Source: Candidatus Scalindua sp. SCAELEC01
GTDB taxonomy: Bacteria > Planctomycetota > Brocadiia > Brocadiales > Scalinduaceae
Direction of reading: 5' to 3'
DNA length: 64,000 nt
Assembly: GCA_004282745.1 (NCBI GenBank)
Contig: SHMT01000015.1
Coordinates: 60,282-124,281 of the forward strand
Made by a program: the position numbers and the translations under genes. This document shows, piece after piece, positions 37,296 through 46,245 of this stretch. Every line of letters starts with the position of its first letter. Position 1 is the first letter of the stretch. The notes under the pieces are model-generated. The model was not told where the DNA came from, did no database searches, and saw only the letters and a list, made by a program, of their open reading frames with translations.

Positions 37296-38460
37296 AAAAA
37301 TATACCTCCCCTAAACGTTTAAAAAATAACAGACCAATAAGACAAACATGTATGACATGTCGCTCTGGTATCATGCACAGGTCACCCTATGCATAAACCG
37401 ACTATAAAGCTGCGTGATAATTAGTGAGTGATAGACATTACAAACGTATACTACAAACTGCTACTTATACCGCACGGTAACAGGCGTTTTTGCTCGTCAA
37501 AGACATAAAAGCAAACGGTGTATACTACCAGATACCAGTTAACCAAACAAGAAAAAAATTCCTTTCTTCGTAATAAACAGAATGGAACCTAAACAGGCGA
37601 AAAAATGAGAAATTGTCTGCTTGAAGACCACAGAGCTATTTATCGGTTATCCGCGCCCAGAGAACACCCCTGTTTTTATCAATTCCGTGCCGCCTGGAAC
37701 CAATCCCCTCCCACGTTGAAAGCGCTCTTTCACGTATTTCATCGTGTGATCTGTTCATCGGCTTTTGAAAAGATGATTGGGTTTTAAACAGCCCCCCCTT
37801 TTTAATCAATTTTTCGCATCTACCTCAGCCAAATCTACTGAATATGTACCGCCCCCACATAAAACTGCGACCGTAAGCATACACAACTGGATAATTTTGT
37901 CAACAAAAATCTACTGAAGCAGACAAGGCTCTCCTAAAATAAAACCAATTGGTTCTTATGGTAGATTCCAACGTAAAAGGAAGTTTCCGCAATTTACACG
38001 CCAAAAGAACAGATCTTACATAAAAAACGCTGCTTGCAACAAAACGCAGAACCTATCATACACCATATACGGAAAATTGCTTCTGATTACCATACAATAT
38101 ACGCCACCTCATTTTGACTACCCCGTCATGAGAAATGATAAAAATTAATTACCATCTTGTTAAACACCTTTTATTTTACCGCTCCACACGGAAGGATGTT
38201 CCTATTTAGTGTGGTAATTGTGAGCAAAAGAGCAAAAGTATTGTTGAAAAGAAAAACAACCATTTCACTAAGTAGTGCCTGAACGAAAACCCTGTGTTTG
38301 AATGAAAAGTGCCCAGGTACAAGGCGCGTAACAATATCGTAACCGGAACGTACAATTGTACTTGAGGATTTCGAAATTGTTGCAGCAACGTACTAGATTG
38401 GTAGTTTTCGTTCAAACACTAATTAGTCAACGTCTCATTTGTCTGCACACTGAAAGAGAC
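37296..38460. other. Long gene-free region upstream of the porin
   Basis: About 1.17 kb. It should hold the porin promoter and a long leader. A direct repeat GTATACTAC is at 37446-37454 and 37520-37528. An R3 element is at 38268-38426. A 60-codon frame at 37605-37787 has no ribosome site or family and is rejected. Nothing else was recognised. Confidence 0.55.
38268..38426. mobile_element. TIR element R3, copy B
   Basis: A 159-bp element. The left end ctaagtagtgcctgaacg and the reverse complement of the right end agree at 20 of 23 positions. TCA adjoins both ends and may be a 3-bp target duplication. Its body matches 34822-34970. It lies just after the stop of the EF-G paralogue. Non-coding. 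Confidence 0.7.
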
Positions 38461-40506
38461 TCAGTGCTCGGACTCATCACCCTTTTCTGCTTGGGCTATG
38501 ATTCCCTGGGCTAGATGCGAGGGGACCACATCATAATGTGAGAATTCCATCGTGTAAGAGCCTCTTCCATGCGTCATAGATTTCAATTCTGTCTCATAGT
38601 TAGCTACCTCAGCCAAAGAGATGCTCACCTTAACCACCTGAAGGTCTCCAAATGAGTCCATACCCTGTACTCGCCCCCTCCTTGAAGCGATAGCGCCAGT
38701 TACATCACCCATAAATTCGGGAGGTATGGTAATTTCCAGATCAACTATCGGTTCCAGGAGAACGGGTTTTGCCTTTTGAAATGCTGATTGAAAGGCCTTT
38801 GACGCCGCTATCTTAAATGCCGCCTCTGAGGAATCAACATTATGGAAAGAGCCATCGTACAGAACGACTTTAACATCTACAATCTGGTTACCGCTGAGAA
38901 TCCCTTTTTCTAATGTTTCTCTTATCCCTTTTTCTACAGGAGGGATATACTGGCCGGGTATTGCACCTCCTACGATTTCGCTCTTAAACTCGAAACCACC
39001 ACCTCTCTGCAAGGGTTCGATACGCACATATACCTCCCCATATTGACCTTTTCCACCTGTCTGTTTTTTGTGCTTATACTGGGCATCAGCAGGTAATGTG
39101 ATAGTCTCTTTATACGGAATCTTTGGCTGGCTCGTCTCTACTTCGATGTGAAAACGTCTCTTCAACCTGTTTAATATTACCCCTAGATGCAGACTGCTCA
39201 TACCCGTAATTACCAACTCATGCGTCTGGATATCCCTAGAAATCATACAGGTCCGGTCTTCGTCAACCAATCTGTGTAACGTTTCACCTATCTTCTGTTC
39301 AGCCCCAAGGCTCTTCGGTTTGACAGCTAAAGAGACCATCGGATTGGGAAATTTGATATCATCAAATTTCATAATCCGATGAGGATCACACAGCGTATCA
39401 GAAACAGAGATATCTTCGACCTTTGAAATAGTGACAATGTCACCAGGAACAGCGCTAGCTATTTCCTCCTGCTCTTTACCAAAAGTCCTAAACATATGTC
39501 CAATCTTTTCGCTCTTCTGAGTGCGAGGATTAAAGACTGTCGGATGTTTTTCAAGTGTCCCTGAATATACTCGAAAAAAACTCAACTTGCCGACAAATGG
39601 GTCCGTTATCGATTTAAATACCTGAGCACTGAAAGGGTTGTTTGTCAAATCCGCAATCTCCTTTTCCTCCCCTTCTATACTGACGCATTTCCGTACCACA
39701 TCTTTTTCTGGTGAAGGTGCGAACTTTGCAATTACCTCTATGGCTTCTTTGACACCCAACCCTCCTCTGTTTTCGCAACATAAAATCGGTACAATTCCGC
39801 CTGAGGCAACCGCCGCACTAAAACACCCCTCGAGTTTTTCAATCTCTATTTTCTGACCATCCAGATACCTTTCAAGTTGTTCGTCACAGACAGAGACAAT
39901 TCCTTCAACCAATTTCTCACGGCTAACAACCACATCACCAACCACATCAACCGGCACTTGATCCGGCAGGTTAAGGAGGTTGACAACCCCCTTAAACCCA
40001 TCTCCACAACCTACAGGCAGAACCAACGGCAGACACTCCTGCCCAAATGTCTCTTGAAGAGAATTCACGAGCTGTAAAAAATCTATATTTTCACCATCCA
40101 TCTTTGTGAGGATGATTATCCTTGCCAACCCAGCCTCGCCCGCCAGATTCCAAATTTTTTGCGTATTAACCTGGAGTCCATTTGTAGCAGAAACGACTAT
40201 TATGGCTGTTTCCACAACACTTAATGAGCTTATTACTCCCTGCACAAAATCCGGATATCCCGGCGTATCGATAGCATTAACCTCCCTTCCCTGCCATTTG
40301 AAATGGAAAAGAGATGTATCGATAGAGAAGTGTCTCTCTTTTTCTTCAGGATCAAAATCTGAAACAGATGTACCGTCATCAACACTTCCCAATCGATTTG
40401 TGGCCTTCGCCTCATGCAAGACCGCTTCCAGAAGAGATGTCTTCCCCGATGCGCCATGCCCAAAAAATGCAATATTTCTTATATCTTTTGTTTCATACCG
40501 TTCCAT
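38461..40506 (-). CDS. Elongation factor G-like GTPase (EF-G paralogue)
   Basis: About 681 aa. The ATG at 40506 is chosen over an upstream one because GGAGGTG lies 6 bp before it. G1 is GHGASGKTSL, G3 is DTPGYPDF and G4 is TKMD instead of the usual NKxD. Domains II to V follow, with YKETITLPADAQYKHKKQTGGKGQYG near the start of domain IV. The sequence fits the EF-G-like branch found next to, or instead of, canonical EF-G, rather than the main translocase. Its exact role (ribosome recycling, hibernation or translocation) cannot be told here. Confidence 0.9.
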   Translation of the reverse strand: MERYETKDIRNIAFFGHGASGKTSLLEAVLHEAKATNRLGSVDDGTSVSDFDPEEKERHFSIDTSLFHFKWQGREVNAIDTPGYPDFVQGVISSLSVVETAIIVVSATNGLQVNTQKIWNLAGEAGLARIIILTKMDGENIDFLQLVNSLQETFGQECLPLVLPVGCGDGFKGVVNLLNLPDQVPVDVVGDVVVSREKLVEGIVSVCDEQLERYLDGQKIEIEKLEGCFSAAVASGGIVPILCCENRGGLGVKEAIEVIAKFAPSPEKDVVRKCVSIEGEEKEIADLTNNPFSAQVFKSITDPFVGKLSFFRVYSGTLEKHPTVFNPRTQKSEKIGHMFRTFGKEQEEIASAVPGDIVTISKVEDISVSDTLCDPHRIMKFDDIKFPNPMVSLAVKPKSLGAEQKIGETLHRLVDEDRTCMISRDIQTHELVITGMSSLHLGVILNRLKRRFHIEVETSQPKIPYKETITLPADAQYKHKKQTGGKGQYGEVYVRIEPLQRGGGFEFKSEIVGGAIPGQYIPPVEKGIRETLEKGILSGNQIVDVKVVLYDGSFHNVDSSEAAFKIAASKAFQSAFQKAKPVLLEPIVDLEITIPPEFMGDVTGAIASRRGRVQGMDSFGDLQVVKVSISLAEVANYETELKSMTHGRGSYTMEFSHYDVVPSHLAQGIIAQAEKGDESEH

Positions 40507-40628
40507 CGCACACCTCCGAAGAGATTTCACATTTTTCTTTATCTTTGAAATTCTGCAGTAACAGTGTTGATTTGCACTTTATGATTATAGATCTACCCTC
40601 TTCAAATTAGAGCGAGTGAATAAAACAT

Positions 40629-41303
40629 TCATAACTCTGCAAAATTCTTAAGAATCTGCAATCCGAATGATTGGCTCTTTTCAGGGTGAAATTGCATTGC
40701 AAAGATATTCTCAATCGATATCATCGAAACAAACGGAACCCCATATTCCGTTTCAGTAGCAACAATTTCGCTATGATCAGGAATAACATGATATGAGTGT
40801 ACAAAATACATGTATGCATTATCTGGTATACCCTTTAAAAGAGAGACCTTTTTTTTGATTTGTATACCGTTCCATCCCATGTGCGGTATCTTCAATTTGT
40901 ATCCATTCCCCTCAAACACCCCTTCCGACAGGGCCGCATCGTGCGAATGCCCACTTGGAGAAGTAATTTTAGACGATTCAAAACGCACCACTTCTCCAGC
41001 CACGACATCGAGACCCTGCTGCTCACCCCCCTCAGCGCTCCTCGTAAAAAGCAATTGAAGGCCAAGGCAAATCCCTAAAAAAGGCTTCCCCTTTTTAATA
41101 TGGCTTCTGATAGGGTCAACTAGGTGTATCTCACGCAAACCGTCACACGCATCCTTAAAAGCCCCAACACCTGGCAATACGATCTTATCAGATTTGTCTA
41201 CTATTTCCGGCTTGTTTGTTATAACGGACTCGAAGCCAACTTTTTCGAATGCTTTCTCAACACTTCTCAAGTTGCCCATCCCGTAATCTATAATTGAAAT
41301 CAT
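40629..41303 (-). CDS. hisH: Imidazole glycerol phosphate synthase, glutaminase subunit
   Basis: Class I amidotransferase that supplies ammonia to HisF in histidine synthesis. The 224-aa protein has nucleophile Cys79 in [11 protein letters not shown] and the His/Glu pair in [10 protein letters not shown]. Compared with the usual family layout, about 25 residues (roughly 110-135, [19 protein letters not shown]) are inserted before KIPHMGWN. Its ATG immediately follows the stop codon of the OmpA-like gene, suggesting coupled translation. hisF and other his genes are not in the window. Confidence 0.94.
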   Translation of the reverse strand: MISIIDYGMGNLRSVEKAFEKVGFESVITNKPEIVDKSDKIVLPGVGAFKDACDGLREIHLVDPIRSHIKKGKPFLGICLGLQLLFTRSAEGGEQQGLDVVAGEVVRFESSKITSPSGHSHDAALSEGVFEGNGYKLKIPHMGWNGIQIKKKVSLLKGIPDNAYMYFVHSYHVIPDHSEIVATETEYGVPFVSMISIENIFAMQFHPEKSQSFGLQILKNFAEL

Positions 41304-41954
41304 CTATTTTGAAATAACAACAATCTCTACTCGTCTATTTTGTTGCTTCCCTGACCGACTCTTATTTTCAGCAACCGGCTGATACTCTCCGAAGCCGGCA
41401 ATATACACCTTCTTTGGATCTATGTGGCACGTTTCAAGGAGAAAATGGAGCACACTAGAAGCACGCATTGCCGATAGTTCCCAATTTGACTTATACAGCG
41501 CTTTTGTGCGGTTAATAGGATCAGTATCAGTATGCCCCTCTATCCTGATAGCTCCATTGGGAAAATCTTGACTCAGTGCGCCACACACCCTCTTCAAACT
41601 ATTTTTCGCCGCTTCCTTTAGCGTAATCTTGCCAGAGTTAAAAAAGATGGATGACGGCAGGGTAATAGAGATCTTACCCTCTTTAACTCTCACCGTGGCA
41701 CCGGTCCCCTGAAGCTTCTGCTCCAGACTACGCCTCTCATCCTCCATCCGTGCCTGTTCTGCAAGCAGTCTTGCCTTCTCTCGTTCGCTCGCCATATATT
41801 TAGAACTGAGTCCATCTCTTTCGCTTTGGAGTCTTGATAATCTCTGCGTCATTGCCAAATTGTCCTCTCGAAGCCTCTTCAGTTCTGCACAACCAACAGA
41901 AACAAGCGCTAAAGAAAGCAATAAACAACGCAAAAAGATTGATTTAAAACTCAT
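41304..41954 (-). CDS. OmpA-family peptidoglycan-associated lipoprotein
   Basis: About 216 aa. The ATG at 41954 (MSFKSIFLR) follows a G-rich ribosome site; a GTG two codons upstream is possible. The signal peptide ends in a lipobox-like VSVGC. A coiled coil follows (about 25-80), then an OmpA C-terminal domain with IRIEGHTDTDPINRTKALYKSNWELSAMRA and SRSGKQQNRRVEIVV. It should tether the outer membrane to peptidoglycan. Gene order recJ, prepilin peptidase, this gene, hisH, EF-G-like on the minus strand. Confidence 0.9.
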   Translation of the reverse strand: MSFKSIFLRCLLLSLALVSVGCAELKRLREDNLAMTQRLSRLQSERDGLSSKYMASEREKARLLAEQARMEDERRSLEQKLQGTGATVRVKEGKISITLPSSIFFNSGKITLKEAAKNSLKRVCGALSQDFPNGAIRIEGHTDTDPINRTKALYKSNWELSAMRASSVLHFLLETCHIDPKKVYIAGFGEYQPVAENKSRSGKQQNRRVEIVVISK

Positions 41955-42083
41955 ATCCACCCCCCCTTTTTTCTCTAAAGATTAATAAAATGCAAGTATA
42001 ATTGAATTAACAATTTCTGAAAATTCAATGTTCCGCTATTAACGAATCCAAACCGAACGGATAAGATACCCCCGAATCCGCTG

Positions 42084-42953
42084 TTACAAAATAGTAAATA
42101 CGTATACAAACATTTCTACGTAATTATCGATAATTCCAAGAAAAACATCTCGATACAACAAACAGATAAATGCTGCCAGTGATAAAAATGGACCATAGGG
42201 AATGACACGCTCCTTTTTGTAAATAAGTTTTGGTATCGCAAACAGCAACCCAAGAAAAGGAGCGAAAAAAAATGTTGTAACGGTCAATTTCCAGCCCAGG
42301 AACCCCCCTATTAGGCCCATCAATTTAACATCGCCAAAACCCATTGCCTCTTTTCTCAAGACAATCTTACCGATAACGGCACAAAAATAAATTAATCCTC
42401 CTCCCACTAGTATGCCAATCAATGATACCAAGAAAGAGTGGAACAATTGACTTCCGCCAGAAAACCGCAATGAACCACAAAGAAAATGAATGCTTGGACA
42501 CACCATACTTACCAGTGGTGCCAACACCAAACCTGTATACGAAACTTCATTTGGAATGATATGAAGCTTCAAATCTACAAAAGAACAGACAATCAGGAGG
42601 CAACAAAAAAAGGCAAAAACAAAAAAGGGACAAAAAGATTTATTAGTTGGAGGAAAAGCGTGCAACAGCAATAAAAAGATTAAGCCCGTAATACATTCTA
42701 CCGATGGATATCCAATTGATATTTTATACCCACAGTGCCTACATCTACCCCTCAGTATCAAAAAGCTTACAATGGGTATATTATCATACCAAGCGATAGC
42801 CGTATTACAATTAAGGCACGAAGACCCCGGCCGAAGCAACGAAATTTTCTCTGGAATTCTGTAAATACAGACATTCAGAAAACTCCCGATCACGGCCCCT
42901 ATGGTAAAAACCCATAGTTGAATAACTACGCCTTCTAGGTTTATCTGTTCCAC
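42084..42953 (-). CDS. pilD: Prepilin peptidase / N-methyltransferase
   Basis: A 289-aa membrane aspartic protease that cuts and methylates type IV prepilin or pseudopilin leaders. GSFLNVCIYRIP opens the N-terminal methylase part. Two CxxC pairs (CLNC and CRHC) form the zinc site. The catalytic aspartates lie in VDLKLHIIPNEV and GFGDVKLMGLIGG. Seven to eight membrane helices are apparent. No pilin genes are in the window. Confidence 0.94.
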   Translation of the reverse strand: MEQINLEGVVIQLWVFTIGAVIGSFLNVCIYRIPEKISLLRPGSSCLNCNTAIAWYDNIPIVSFLILRGRCRHCGYKISIGYPSVECITGLIFLLLLHAFPPTNKSFCPFFVFAFFCCLLIVCSFVDLKLHIIPNEVSYTGLVLAPLVSMVCPSIHFLCGSLRFSGGSQLFHSFLVSLIGILVGGGLIYFCAVIGKIVLRKEAMGFGDVKLMGLIGGFLGWKLTVTTFFFAPFLGLLFAIPKLIYKKERVIPYGPFLSLAAFICLLYRDVFLGIIDNYVEMFVYVFTIL

Positions 42954-42998
42954 TCGTTGGATTATGATTGTTTATGGTAATAGAACGCTATTCTATTT

Positions 42999-44975
42999 TC
43001 AAGGAGAAATATCCTTAACCTCCAATACCAATTGCTCTTTGTATGCCCCGCCATGAGAACTAACTTTTTGAAATGTTCTCCCATTTGTCTGAGTAGGATC
43101 TTTCAGGACAAAGGCAATAGAGCATATCGCATTACTCCTTTGAAACATTTCACATCTCTCACCCAAGCCAAATGCAACAGCTTTACACGCTGTATCGCCC
43201 TGACGTACATAAAAATTAACGTGCTGACCTTGAGCGCCAAAACGGCGTACTTTTCCCACAATGCTTACGCCCCTGGCAGCAAACACAGGCACAGAATTCC
43301 CTTCACCATGGGGAGATAAACGATCTAACTCATGTAACACCGCTTTTGAAAGAGCTGACAACTTAATCTCTAGATCTACATGAAGTGTCGGCATCAGATT
43401 TTTATTTTTGAGATATTCGGATGAAATACCACAAAACCTTTTCTTAAATTCTAGGATATTCTTCTTTAATATCCTCAATCCAGCAGCCTGAGAATGTCCC
43501 CCAAATGATATCAATAGCTTTTTATCAGGAAAAGATTTTTCACACCTTTCAAGGGCATCGTATAGGTGAAAATGCGGAATGGATCGTGCAGATCCATGCC
43601 CCACTTCGTTTTCAGTTGAAATAAGGATAACGGGCTTATAATATTCTCCCACAAGCCGTGAAGCCACAACTCCGATTACGCCCGGATGCCAACTATCATC
43701 AGAAATGATAATTATCTTCTCCGATTCAACATCCATTTCATTGATAATTTTCCATTTTGCCGATGCTAAAATATCATTTTGGATTTTCCGCCTTTTCTTG
43801 TTTTCCTTTTCCAGGTAGAGAGCAAGCTCTTTTGCCTTGTCTGCACTCCCTGCCGTTAACATTTCTACACCCTTTTTCGGGTTACCAATTCTCCCCGCAG
43901 CATTAATTCTTGGCCCCAAACAGAATCCCACATCGCGAGAATCAATTGGGCTGTCCTTGAGACCCGCAACTTCCTTTAACGCGTTAATTCCGGGTTGTTT
44001 GGCATACTGCAATGAATTGAGTCCATACTTTGTTAATATCCTATTTTCACTTTGCAACGGAACCACATCAGCAATAGTACCTAATGCAACCAAACCCATC
44101 GCACCCATAAGAAACTCTTTAAATTCATTCACTACTTTTTCAGTATTTGAATACCTCTTGCCGAGCGCCCAAGCAAGCATGAAAGCAACCCCAACCCCAG
44201 AAAGTTCCCGGAACGGATAAGAGGACGTTAACAGCTTTGGATTAATCACACCAAATGCATTCCTGTTGTGTTGGTGTTGGTTTTGGTTTACGACCTCCCC
44301 ATCACCTTGTGGTTTTGAAGGTTTTTGCATTAACGACCCTGCAACACTCCCACAATTTCCATTTATCTCTTGCGAACCATGTGACGGTGAATGCTCTGGA
44401 TAGCTCGGCTCATGGTGGTCAGTTACAATAAGATCAATACCACTCTTCTTCGCAACCTCAGCTTCCACAAAGGAATTACTCCCACAATCAACCGTAATAA
44501 TCACCTTTGTTCCGGTTCTCCCCAGCATTTCAATTGCTTTCACATTTAAACCATACCCCTCCTCTAAGCGATCAGGAATATAATAACTGATTTCCGATTT
44601 TTCCTGTCGGCGAGATTGCGATTTCCGGCCTGCAGACAATTGTGAAAGAATTTGTAGGCACTGTACCATTAAGGAAGTAGCAGAGATACCATCAACATCA
44701 TAGTCACCATAAACCGTAATTTTCTCTCCATTCGTTATCGCTTCTATAATCCTCTTAGCCGATTTCTCAATATCCGGCAAGAGTAATGGGTCTCGAAGAG
44801 AAGAGAGTTGAGGACTTAAAAATATTTTTGCAGCATCAAGGTCTGTTACTCCTCTATTTATCAAGACGTGAGATAATATCGGTGAAATACGAAGAGAGTG
44901 AGCAATCTTATCTCGAAGATCATTACAGACGGAGGAATATACCCATTTCATATTAGAGGTCTCTTGAATAGCCAT
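42999..44975 (-). CDS. recJ: Single-stranded-DNA-specific exonuclease RecJ
   Basis: A 5'-3' ssDNA exonuclease of recombination and repair. The 658-aa protein has DHH motifs VYGDYDVDGIS (about 88-98), TVDCGS (161-166) and TDHHEP (185-190), and later GLRI/FGGHSQAAG of DHHA1. Between DHH and VINPK the usual short link is replaced by about 48 polar residues (about 192-239, rich in Ser, Gly, Gln, His, Asn). A smaller basic insert lies at about 113-127. Active-site residues look intact. Confidence 0.95.
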   Translation of the reverse strand: MAIQETSNMKWVYSSVCNDLRDKIAHSLRISPILSHVLINRGVTDLDAAKIFLSPQLSSLRDPLLLPDIEKSAKRIIEAITNGEKITVYGDYDVDGISATSLMVQCLQILSQLSAGRKSQSRRQEKSEISYYIPDRLEEGYGLNVKAIEMLGRTGTKVIITVDCGSNSFVEAEVAKKSGIDLIVTDHHEPSYPEHSPSHGSQEINGNCGSVAGSLMQKPSKPQGDGEVVNQNQHQHNRNAFGVINPKLLTSSYPFRELSGVGVAFMLAWALGKRYSNTEKVVNEFKEFLMGAMGLVALGTIADVVPLQSENRILTKYGLNSLQYAKQPGINALKEVAGLKDSPIDSRDVGFCLGPRINAAGRIGNPKKGVEMLTAGSADKAKELALYLEKENKKRRKIQNDILASAKWKIINEMDVESEKIIIISDDSWHPGVIGVVASRLVGEYYKPVILISTENEVGHGSARSIPHFHLYDALERCEKSFPDKKLLISFGGHSQAAGLRILKKNILEFKKRFCGISSEYLKNKNLMPTLHVDLEIKLSALSKAVLHELDRLSPHGEGNSVPVFAARGVSIVGKVRRFGAQGQHVNFYVRQGDTACKAVAFGLGERCEMFQRSNAICSIAFVLKDPTQTNGRTFQKVSSHGGAYKEQLVLEVKDISP

Positions 44976-45573
44976 TCAATTTTTCTCAGACGAAAACCAA
45001 TTTTTGCCGCCTACCAAAGGATTGTACTGTGTGATCAATTTAAATCCACTACCCAATCTTGCAGAACCTGAACACATGAGTGATATAACCCATTCATCAG
45101 GTAAATAAGATACCCGTCATGCCGTTATTCGTAAATTGACAGCTTTGTTATGCAACATTTTCCATGGACATACCGAAGGTGTGTGATAGACGCCTACGGC
45201 GCCTCACAATGAGAAAGGACGACGCTTACAGCGTTAGAACAACAAACGTTTAGAACATGAGACGGTTCATCGCTAAATGAGTTCTTTCAAATGTATCAAG
45301 ATATACCGATACGTACGTCCCTGCAAACGCCTAAGGACCCAGGAAAGAACAACTTGTCGCTCTCGCCTGTCCGAATGGCTGGTAGGCCGGGCGGGCATCT
45401 CATTTTCAGGCCACCTTAGGTTGCTCTTGACTCGCAGTATCCTCGCTGTAGCTCAGGCTACGCCTGTGGTCCTGCTCGACCAGATCTGACCTAAAAGTGA
45501 GCGAGATAAAACAACAGGTTATTTTTTCCTGGGCCCTAAGCAGTGGTTAAACCACAAGATTTCCGTTCAAACA
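44976..45573. other. Intergenic region with R2 element, recJ to P-loop gene
   Basis: A 598-bp stretch, mostly the R2 copy at 45335-45536. A fragment of the R3 end (ccgttcaaacacta) is at about 45562-45576. The remainder holds the recJ promoter region. A frame at 45277-45489 crosses the repeat and is rejected. Confidence 0.55.
45335..45536. mobile_element. TIR element R2, copy 2, flanked by TAA
   Basis: A 202-bp unit with the same ends as 35204-35384 (aggaaagaacaacttg at left, complement of cctgttgttttatc at right). TAA flanks both ends (45332-45334 and 45537-45539). It has about 28 extra bases near 45366-45393 compared with copy 1. Non-coding. Confidence 0.75.
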
Positions 45574-46245
45574 CTAACTATATAAAGAGTCCCGTATTTT
45601 CTCAATAAATGCTTTATTGGAATAAACATTGTCCAGGCAGGGATTAATCGCATAATAGGGAACTGTTCGTGAACCAAAATCACCTATCTCTCTTTTACAC
45701 TCTCTCATCTGCTCCAATCCCTCATCACCACGCATGTTAATGGCAACAACATCTATCCTGTTGAGTAAGATCTTTGCAGACTTCTTCATCTTTTTTACGG
45801 AAGGCGTTGCAACTAAGATAGAAACATCCACATCTCTCACACGAAGAAGGCTATTACCTTCAACGATTAATGTGCTGTCTTTATCAAAGCAATCAAGAGC
45901 CGCCTTAATGCTCTCTCCTTCCACATTTGAATCAGTTTGCAGCCATACCACTTTACCTGCTCCCGAATTTAACAGACAAGCAGTATCTTTCCCCTCTTCC
46001 TTAATAATATCATCTCTCGTTATAATCTGAAACGGTGTATCTTGTGTATCGCATGTATCACACTGTAGATGTCTAGGGCATGCGCCCTCATGCCTAACGG
46101 TAATTTTTAAGGCTCCTACTCCTCTTATTTTTTCACTCTCTCCTCTAACGTTACGCATACAATCCAACAGACTCCTGATGATGTATGATGCTACAGTAGT
46201 CTTACCGGTATTACTTGCCGTACCCACCACAGAGACAATCTTCAT
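45574..46245 (-). CDS. P-loop protein, MobB-like
   Basis: A 223-aa protein with a Walker A motif GTASNTGKTT at about 8-17 and a LIVEGNSLL strand at about 132-140. Fold and motif resemble MobB (molybdopterin-guanine dinucleotide synthesis protein B) and dethiobiotin-synthetase-like ATPases. A CPRHLQCDTCD cysteine cluster at about 56-66 is unusual and may bind metal. Its ATG overlaps the nuoF stop by four bases, so it is co-translated with an NADH dehydrogenase subunit. Function not established. Confidence 0.65.
   Translation of the reverse strand: MKIVSVVGTASNTGKTTVASYIIRSLLDCMRNVRGESEKIRGVGALKITVRHEGACPRHLQCDTCDTQDTPFQIITRDDIIKEEGKDTACLLNSGAGKVVWLQTDSNVEGESIKAALDCFDKDSTLIVEGNSLLRVRDVDVSILVATPSVKKMKKSAKILLNRIDVVAINMRGDEGLEQMRECKREIGDFGSRTVPYYAINPCLDNVYSNKAFIEKIRDSLYS

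Noticed and set aside
37605..37787. 60-codon frame upstream of the porin
   Set aside because: No ribosome site, no family; composition is like the surrounding non-coding DNA.
45277..45489. 70-codon frame in the recJ/P-loop gap
   Set aside because: Runs through the R2 element; no start signal or family.
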